Assembly: GCA_959606705.1 (NCBI GenBank)
Contig: CAUHLX010000074.1
Span: forward strand, 1-9,983
Reading direction: 5' to 3'
Length of the DNA: 9,983 nucleotides
From: an uncultured Bacillota bacterium
GTDB lineage: Bacteria; Bacillota; Clostridia; Peptostreptococcales; Anaerovoracaceae
A program made the position numbers and the translations under genes. Shown here one piece after another: positions 6,447-9,983 of the stretch (its first letter is position 1; each line of letters begins with the position of its first letter). Under the pieces are notes generated by a model, which did no database searches, had not been told where the DNA came from, and saw nothing but the letters and a program-made list of their open reading frames with translations.

Positions 6447-6468
6447 AGAACGCGTGCGAACGCGTTCT
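6447..6468 (+). other. Strong leader hairpin upstream of the protease/scaffold gene
   Basis: AGAACGCG (6447-6454), loop TGCGAA, CGCGTTCT (6461-6468): a perfect 8-bp GC-rich stem with a 6-base loop. No T tract follows, so it is not an intrinsic terminator. It ends 37 bases before the gpI start and lies in the only sizeable gap of the head operon (6377-6505). At DNA level the same stretch is a direct repeat of GAACGCGT with a 10-bp period, so it could also be a protein-binding site. Confidence 0.55.
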
Positions 6469-6505
6469 GAGCAGGTTCTCGCGGGTCTGCAATAGGAGGA
6501 GTACG

Positions 6506-7531
6506 ATGTATCAAGTCATTGTGTGCGATATTACCCCCGCTGGAGGGGAGGTCCCGATGCGGATCCGGCTGATGCCGATAGGAAAAGTACACACCCAGAA
6601 GGGAGATTTCCTGGTTGATGATGAAAGCTGTGAACGCATGAAGAACGCGTTCCGGTCCCACGGGGTAGATATCGTGATCGATTATGAGCACCAGACGCTG
6701 GATGACGTTCAGGCTCCGGCGGCCGGCTGGATCAAGGAGCTGTCTGTAGATAATGGCGCACTGATCGGGGATGTGGAATGGACCGAGAAGGCAAAGGAGT
6801 ATATCCGAAACGGGGAGTATCGCTACCTGAGCCCCGTGGTTCGAGTGAACAAGAAAGACAATCGGGCGAGCGTGCTGCACAGCGTGGCACTAACCAATAC
6901 GCCGGCAATCGATCATATGTTTACGATTGCAGCGAAGCTGGATATGGATGATCCGGACGTTAATCCGGAGGAAGGAGAAAAGACAATGGAGTGGAAGGAA
7001 CTTGCTAAGCTGCTGGGACTGCAGGAGGACGCGTCCGAGGAGCAGGTCCGGGAGGCGCTGGGGAAGGTGCTGGAAGCGGCAAAGGGGAGCACGGCAGCGG
7101 CGGAGACGGAGGTGGTGGCCAACAAAACCATCTGTTCTCTGCTGGGAATCCCGGAGGATGCCAAGACGGAGGACGCAGCCGCGGCGATCATGGCCCTGAA
7201 GGGCGGCAGCGAAACGGTCTCCAAGGCGGAGTATCTGGCGCTGAAGGAGCGGATGGACCGGCAGGATGCAGGGGATGCGGTAATCGCAGCCATGAAAGCC
7301 GGGAAGATCTCTGCTGCACAAAGAGAGTGGGCCATGGAATACGCCCTGAAGGATCCGAAAGGGTTTGACAATTTTGTTGAGAAGGCCCCGGCGGTGGTGC
7401 CCATGGGAGAGCTCCAATTTGAGACGGATCGGAGAAAGCCCCAGCAGACCGACGAGACCACCCTGGCCGTCTGCAAGATGCTGGGCCTGGGAAAAGAGGA
7501 TATCGAGAAGTACGGAAAGGATGAGAAATAA
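6506..7531 (+). CDS. Prohead protease with fused scaffold (Mu gpI-like)
   Basis: A 341-residue Mu I-type protease/scaffold precursor. The N-terminal half (about 17-140) carries the protease: IRLMPIGKV, VDIVIDYEHQT (54-64, likely catalytic His62), APAAGWIKEL (70-79), EYRYLSPVVRV (104-114, likely catalytic Ser109) and SVALTNTPAIDHM (126-138). The catalytic residues are inferred from the family. The C-terminal half (from about 161) is helical, Ala/Glu/Lys-rich and scaffold-like. The protease should clear scaffold from the prohead before DNA packaging. ATG 6506 was chosen because AGGAGG/AGGAG directly precedes it at 6494-6500. An in-frame ATG at 6428 would add 26 residues of unlike composition (RDVFKNACERVLSRFSRVCNRR) and lacks a good site. 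The stop overlaps the next start (TAATG). Confidence 0.88.
   Translation: MYQVIVCDITPAGGEVPMRIRLMPIGKVHTQKGDFLVDDESCERMKNAFRSHGVDIVIDYEHQTLDDVQAPAAGWIKELSVDNGALIGDVEWTEKAKEYIRNGEYRYLSPVVRVNKKDNRASVLHSVALTNTPAIDHMFTIAAKLDMDDPDVNPEEGEKTMEWKELAKLLGLQEDASEEQVREALGKVLEAAKGSTAAAETEVVANKTICSLLGIPEDAKTEDAAAAIMALKGGSETVSKAEYLALKERMDRQDAGDAVIAAMKAGKISAAQREWAMEYALKDPKGFDNFVEKAPAVVPMGELQFETDRRKPQQTDETTLAVCKMLGLGKEDIEKYGKDEK
6967..6977 (+). promoter_or_regulatory. Internal ribosome binding site for nested scaffold
   Basis: GGAGGAAGGAG inside the gpI coding sequence, ending 8 bases before the in-frame ATG 6986. It is as strong as the sites before real genes in this window, whereas coding DNA would rarely place so long a match at the right distance from an in-frame ATG by chance. 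Confidence 0.75.
6986..7531 (+). CDS. Nested in-frame scaffold protein (Mu gpZ-like)
   Basis: A second start inside gpI (Met161 of the long form) would make a 181-residue protein identical to the C-terminal half of the protease precursor. Sequence support is an 11-base purine-rich ribosome site 8 bases upstream and a clear change in composition at that point. The protease domain ends by about residue 145, a short acidic linker follows (DMDDPDVNPEEGEKT), then MEWKELAKLLGLQED begins a helical domain. In Mu the scaffold Z is made from an internal start within I in the same way, as in lambda C/Nu3. It would be the abundant core around which the T-like coat assembles, with the few full-length copies bringing in the protease. 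Protein evidence is not available here. Confidence 0.75.
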   Translation: MEWKELAKLLGLQEDASEEQVREALGKVLEAAKGSTAAAETEVVANKTICSLLGIPEDAKTEDAAAAIMALKGGSETVSKAEYLALKERMDRQDAGDAVIAAMKAGKISAAQREWAMEYALKDPKGFDNFVEKAPAVVPMGELQFETDRRKPQQTDETTLAVCKMLGLGKEDIEKYGKDEK

Positions 7532-7965
7532 TGGGACTGACAGCGGCGAGAAACACAACGGAAGTGGGCCACGGCGGCAGGATGCTCTATCTGCCGGTAG
7601 CGGCGGGAGTGAAGATCTATGATGGAGCGCTGGTGGCTGTCAATGCGACCGGATACGTGGAACCGGCGTCGGCCAAGAACGGCCTCAAAGCAGCCGGCCG
7701 GGCGGAGAACCTGGCCGACAACACCAATGGAGCAGATGGAGACATCTCCGTCAATGTGCTGAGAGGCGTGTTTGTCTGGGAAAATGATACCGCGGCAGAT
7801 GGAGCGGTGGATCAGGCAGATGTGCTGTCGGAGTGCTACATGTTGGACGACTGCACAGTAACCATGACCGCTACGGTAGGAGCCGGGGAGAATGCTCCGG
7901 CGAATTCCGTAGCAGGCAAAGTGCTGGGTCTGGATCCGGCGGGAGTGATTGTGGAGACGCTGTAG
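7531..7965 (+). CDS. Putative head decoration / structural protein
   Basis: A 144-residue, Gly/Ala/Val-rich, mostly beta protein. It starts GLTAARNTTEVGHGGRMLYLPVAAGVKIYDGALVAVNATGY and continues with GLKAAGRAENLADNTNGADGDISVNVLRGVFVWEND and a final AGKVLGLDPAGVIVETL. This pattern (AAGVKIYDGALV, G..A.GRAE..DN, V..GVF, V.G.D..GV) is one I recognise from the small protein that sits between scaffold and major head protein in many Mu-like phages. By position and composition it resembles capsid decoration proteins (DUF2190 or lambda D-like). The decoration role is inference. It shares TAATG with the scaffold stop and precedes the coat gene by 22 bases, so it should be made in large amounts with the coat. 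No transmembrane or signal segment is seen. Confidence 0.65.
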   Translation: MGLTAARNTTEVGHGGRMLYLPVAAGVKIYDGALVAVNATGYVEPASAKNGLKAAGRAENLADNTNGADGDISVNVLRGVFVWENDTAADGAVDQADVLSECYMLDDCTVTMTATVGAGENAPANSVAGKVLGLDPAGVIVETL

Positions 7966-7987
7966 GCGTCAGAAGGGAGACAATAAG

Positions 7988-8869
7988 ATGATCGTAAATC
8001 AAGAGGCGCTGGCCGGACTGTATACCGGCTTCAAAACAGTTTTTAACAAGGCTTACGGGGAGGTGCAGCCGATCTGGACCAAGGTAGCCACCAAGGTCCC
8101 CTCCTCCACCAGGGAGGAGGATTACAAATGGCTGGGCAGTTTTCCCGGAATGCGAGAGTGGATTGGAGAGCGACAGCTGAAGAACCTGTCCGCCGCCAGC
8201 TACGTGATCCGGAACAAGTCCTTCGAGAGCACGGTTTCCGTGCCGCGCGAGGACATTGAGGACGACACGATTGGAATTTACCAGCCGATGGTCCAGGAGA
8301 TGGCCCAAGCCGCCTCCGCCCATCCGGATGAGCTGATCTTTACGCTGTTGAAGAAAGGCTTCGTGGAGAAGTGTTACGATGGGAAACCGTTCTTCGCCGC
8401 AGACCACCCGGTAGGGAAGCTGAAGGTGAGCAACAAGGGAACAGCGGCGCTGTCCGTGGAGAGCTATGGGGCCGCCAGGACGGTGATCCTGAGCATGAAG
8501 GATGAGAATGGGAAGAGCCTGAACCTGGTTCCCAACCTGCTGGTGGTGCCGCCGGCGCTGGAGGGCATGGGACTGCGGATCCTCCAGTCGGAACAGATCG
8601 ATAGCAGCACCAACATCTACAAAGGAACGGCGGAGCTGCTGGTGGTGCCGGAGCTGGCCGGGGAAGATACCGCTTGGTACCTGCTCTGCACTACCCGCCC
8701 CCTGAAGCCGTTGATCTACCAGGAGCGCAAGGCCCCGAAATTCGAGGCGCTGACCAACCCCCAGGCCGAAAACGTGTTTATGACCAAGAACTACCTGTAC
8801 GGCGTAGATGACCGCTGCAATGTGGGCTATGGGTTCTGGCAGATGGCCTATGGCTCCACCGGGAAGTAG
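7988..8869 (+). CDS. Major head (coat) protein, Mu gpT-like
   Basis: A 293-residue coat protein of the Mu T family, the HK97-fold subunit that builds the icosahedral head. Recognisable blocks are MIVNQEALAGLYTGFKTVFNKAY (1-23), YKWLGSFPGMREWIGER (46-62), FESTVSVPREDIEDDTIGIYQP (79-100), DGKPFFAADHPVG (131-143), NLLVVPPALEG (183-193) and a C-terminal NYLYGVDDRCNVGYGFWQMAYGS (268-290). Length is close to that of Mu T (about 300). ATG 7988 is preceded by AAGGGAGA (7973-7980); a longer frame from 7949 would add WRRCRRQKGDNK, has no ribosome site and overlaps the upstream gene. Unlike HK97 gp5 there is no long N-terminal scaffold domain, which fits the separate Z-like scaffold upstream. The gene appears intact. 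Confidence 0.92.
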   Translation: MIVNQEALAGLYTGFKTVFNKAYGEVQPIWTKVATKVPSSTREEDYKWLGSFPGMREWIGERQLKNLSAASYVIRNKSFESTVSVPREDIEDDTIGIYQPMVQEMAQAASAHPDELIFTLLKKGFVEKCYDGKPFFAADHPVGKLKVSNKGTAALSVESYGAARTVILSMKDENGKSLNLVPNLLVVPPALEGMGLRILQSEQIDSSTNIYKGTAELLVVPELAGEDTAWYLLCTTRPLKPLIYQERKAPKFEALTNPQAENVFMTKNYLYGVDDRCNVGYGFWQMAYGSTGK

Positions 8870-8877
8870 GCGGCGGG

Positions 8878-9333
8878 ATGTACTGCACGGAACCGGAAGT
8901 CCTGGATATGATCAAGGACGACATGATAAACAGCATTCTGGGGGATGGGTACATAGAGGATCTGGAGGAGCGCCGGGACAGGATCCTGCCGCTGGTGACG
9001 GCGGCCATCGGGGACGCCTGTGCGGAGATCGACGGCTACCTGGCCAAGCGCTATCCGGTGCCCATGGTCCCCACGCCAGGCGTGATATCTAAGTTTGCCA
9101 AGGATATGGCGGTGTACAATCTTGTATCGCGCCGGGGCTTAGACGAGGATGAACGTGAGAAAAACTACCTGACCCGTTACAATGCCGCTGTGAAGTTTTT
9201 TACCCTGGTGGCGGAGGGGAAGGTGGACATCGGGACTGGCGGCCTGGACGGCGGTGGAGGATCCTCCGCCTCCGGCTTCAAAATGAGCAGTCCTCCCCGA
9301 ATTTTTTCCCGCGACAAGCTGCAGGGGATGTGA
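8878..9333 (+). CDS. DUF1320 head-tail joining protein (Mu gp36-like)
   Basis: A 151-residue protein of the DUF1320 (gp436/Mu gp36) family. The N-terminal helix begins YCTEPEVLDMIKDDMINSIL. ILPLVTAAIGDACAEIDGYLAKRYPVPMVPTPGVISKFAKDMAVYNLVSRRG (about 36-87) holds the diagnostic EIDGYLAKRYPVP. The segment RYNAAVKFFTLVAEGKVDIG (100-119) precedes a Gly/Ser linker (GGLDGGGGSSASG) and a final PPRIFSRDKLQGM. These proteins sit just after the coat gene and are thought to be adaptor or head-completion proteins, like HK97 gp6/SPP1 gp15. The start 8 bases after the coat stop has only a weak ribosome site (GGCGGCGGG), suggesting re-initiation after coat translation. The family is firm; the exact place in the connector is inferred. 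Confidence 0.88.
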   Translation: MYCTEPEVLDMIKDDMINSILGDGYIEDLEERRDRILPLVTAAIGDACAEIDGYLAKRYPVPMVPTPGVISKFAKDMAVYNLVSRRGLDEDEREKNYLTRYNAAVKFFTLVAEGKVDIGTGGLDGGGGSSASGFKMSSPPRIFSRDKLQGM

Positions 9334-9337
9334 TTGA

Positions 9338-9829
9338 ATGGCAGACGGAATAAAGCTGGAGGGGGATGTGGATCGGCTGGCCCGGCAGCTCCGGCGGCTG
9401 AGCGAGTTTGATAAATCCGCCGTGATGGAGGCCCTAGCCCAGGCGCTGCGAGAATCCACTGTAGAGAGGTTCCGGACCCAGACCGGGCCGGACGGCCGTC
9501 GCTGGCCGGATTCCCGGCGCGTGCGGGAGATCGGAGGATCCACTCTTACGGACACGGCAAACCTCCGCAACTCGATCCGGAGTATGGCGGGATCCTCTAG
9601 CTTTGCCATCGGAACCAATGTGAAGTACGCTAGGACCCACCAGTTTGGGGATCAGGGCCGGGTGATCCGCCCCAAGAAGCGGAAGTGTCTTCGGTTCCGG
9701 ATCGGGAACCAGTGGATCACAGCAAAAAAAGTAACGGTGGATATCCCTGCCCGGCCGTTTCTGGGAGTGTCGAATGAGGACATGGAAGAGATCCGGGGAA
9801 CGTTGGAAGATACGCTGATGGAAAGGTAG
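9338..9829 (+). CDS. Virion morphogenesis protein (Mu gpG / P2 gpS-like)
   Basis: A 163-residue protein of the phage virion morphogenesis (tail completion, P2 S/Mu G) family. Signature blocks are FRTQTGPDGRRWPDSRR (45-61), LTDTANLRNSI (70-80), AIGTNVKYARTHQFGDQGRVIRPKKRKCL (90-118) and VDIPARPFLGVSNED (134-148). The F...P.G..W, L.DT..L..SI, YA..HQ.G and IPARPFLG motifs are all present. It is thought to act at the head-tail joint, as tail terminator or head-completion factor. AGGGGA at 9323-9328 precedes the start by 9 bases. In Mu the G gene lies between F and I; here it lies after the coat and DUF1320 genes, an order also known in other Mu-like phages. No truncation is seen. Confidence 0.88.
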   Translation: MADGIKLEGDVDRLARQLRRLSEFDKSAVMEALAQALRESTVERFRTQTGPDGRRWPDSRRVREIGGSTLTDTANLRNSIRSMAGSSSFAIGTNVKYARTHQFGDQGRVIRPKKRKCLRFRIGNQWITAKKVTVDIPARPFLGVSNEDMEEIRGTLEDTLMER

Positions 9830-9836
9830 TGAGCAA

Positions 9837-9983
9837 ATGTACTTTGTAGAGTGTCGGCAGTATCTGATTGAGCATTTGAAGGCGGCAGGAATGCGCGGGC
9901 GGATCTATACCAAGGACAAAGATGTTCGCCAAAGCAGTGAAAGTCACAAAGGAGCGGTAATCTCCGAGACAGAAACCTTCGAG
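9837..9983 (+). CDS. 5' end of next neck/tail gene (partial, unassigned)
   Basis: An open frame from ATG 9837 to the right edge, giving 49 residues beginning MYFVECRQYLIEHLKAAGMRGRIYT, then a polar stretch KDKDVRQSSESHKGAVISET. It starts 7 bases after the stop of the G-like gene, with GAAAGG at 9821-9826 about 10 bases upstream, so it reads as the next gene in the operon. The amphipathic N-terminal helix followed by a polar loop is not diagnostic. By position in Mu-like genomes it should be a neck or tail protein (Mu gp37-like slot, before the tail sheath). I cannot name it from the visible part. Confidence 0.6.
   Translation, partial: MYFVECRQYLIEHLKAAGMRGRIYTKDKDVRQSSESHKGAVISETETFE

Noticed and set aside
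6428..6505. A 26-residue N-terminal extension of the protease from ATG 6428.
   Set aside because: It lacks a good ribosome site, runs through the leader hairpin and differs in composition; ATG 6506 has a strong AGGAG site at 6-12 bases.
7949..7987. An extended start for the coat protein.
   Set aside because: The extra 13 residues are basic and overlap the upstream gene; ATG 7988 has its own ribosome site and begins the typical Mu T N-terminus.
1..9983. CRISPR arrays, tRNA or rRNA genes, insertion sequences, prophage ends and anti-phage defence cargo.
   Set aside because: None seen. The window is the interior of the late operon; the only repeats are the short ones listed.

Overview
The window lies inside a Mu-like transposable prophage (or phage). 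It holds the end of the early/middle region, the regulatory junction, and most of the DNA-packaging and head-assembly module. Every supported gene is on the + strand. Genes are packed with ATGA-type overlaps or gaps of a few bases, as in one long late operon. The base composition is moderately GC-rich, ribosome binding sites are strong (GGAGG type), and the holin resembles the LL-H family of Gram-positive phages. Together these suggest a Firmicutes host, probably a gut Clostridia species such as an Oscillospiraceae or Lachnospiraceae member. The host assignment is inference; no host gene is visible.

Layout: (1) 3-203, the 3' end of an unrecognised small gene. (2) 163-459, a Mor/C-family activator, the expected switch for late transcription. 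(3) 460-579, a dense regulatory junction: a perfect 8+8 dyad, three degenerate 13-bp tandem units, a candidate promoter, and a strong intrinsic terminator whose hairpin overlaps that promoter. (4) 580-1731, an LL-H-like holin, a membrane-anchored coiled-coil protein and a Mu gp26-like winged-helix protein. (5) 1731-4059, small (DUF3486) and large terminase subunits. (6) 4062-6376, a DUF935 portal and a short MuF minor head protein. (7) 6377-6505, an untranslated leader with a strong hairpin. (8) 6506-7531, a Mu I-like protease with a nested in-frame scaffold start at 6986. (9) 7531-8869, a probable head decoration protein and the Mu T-like major head protein. (10) 8878-9829, a DUF1320 head-completion protein and a Mu G / P2 S-like virion morphogenesis protein. 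(11) 9837-9983, the 5' end of the next neck/tail gene.

How it works together (family knowledge plus inference): the activator turns on the late operon. The terminases cut and pump DNA through the portal into a prohead built from the T-like protein around the nested scaffold. The protease processes the prohead, the decoration protein probably stabilises it, and the DUF1320 and G-like proteins complete the head-tail joint. The holin acts later in lysis; no endolysin is in the window. Most of this is a standard Mu-like head module. The parts that merit a second look are the terminator/promoter overlap before the holin, the leader hairpin before the protease, and the displaced G-like gene.
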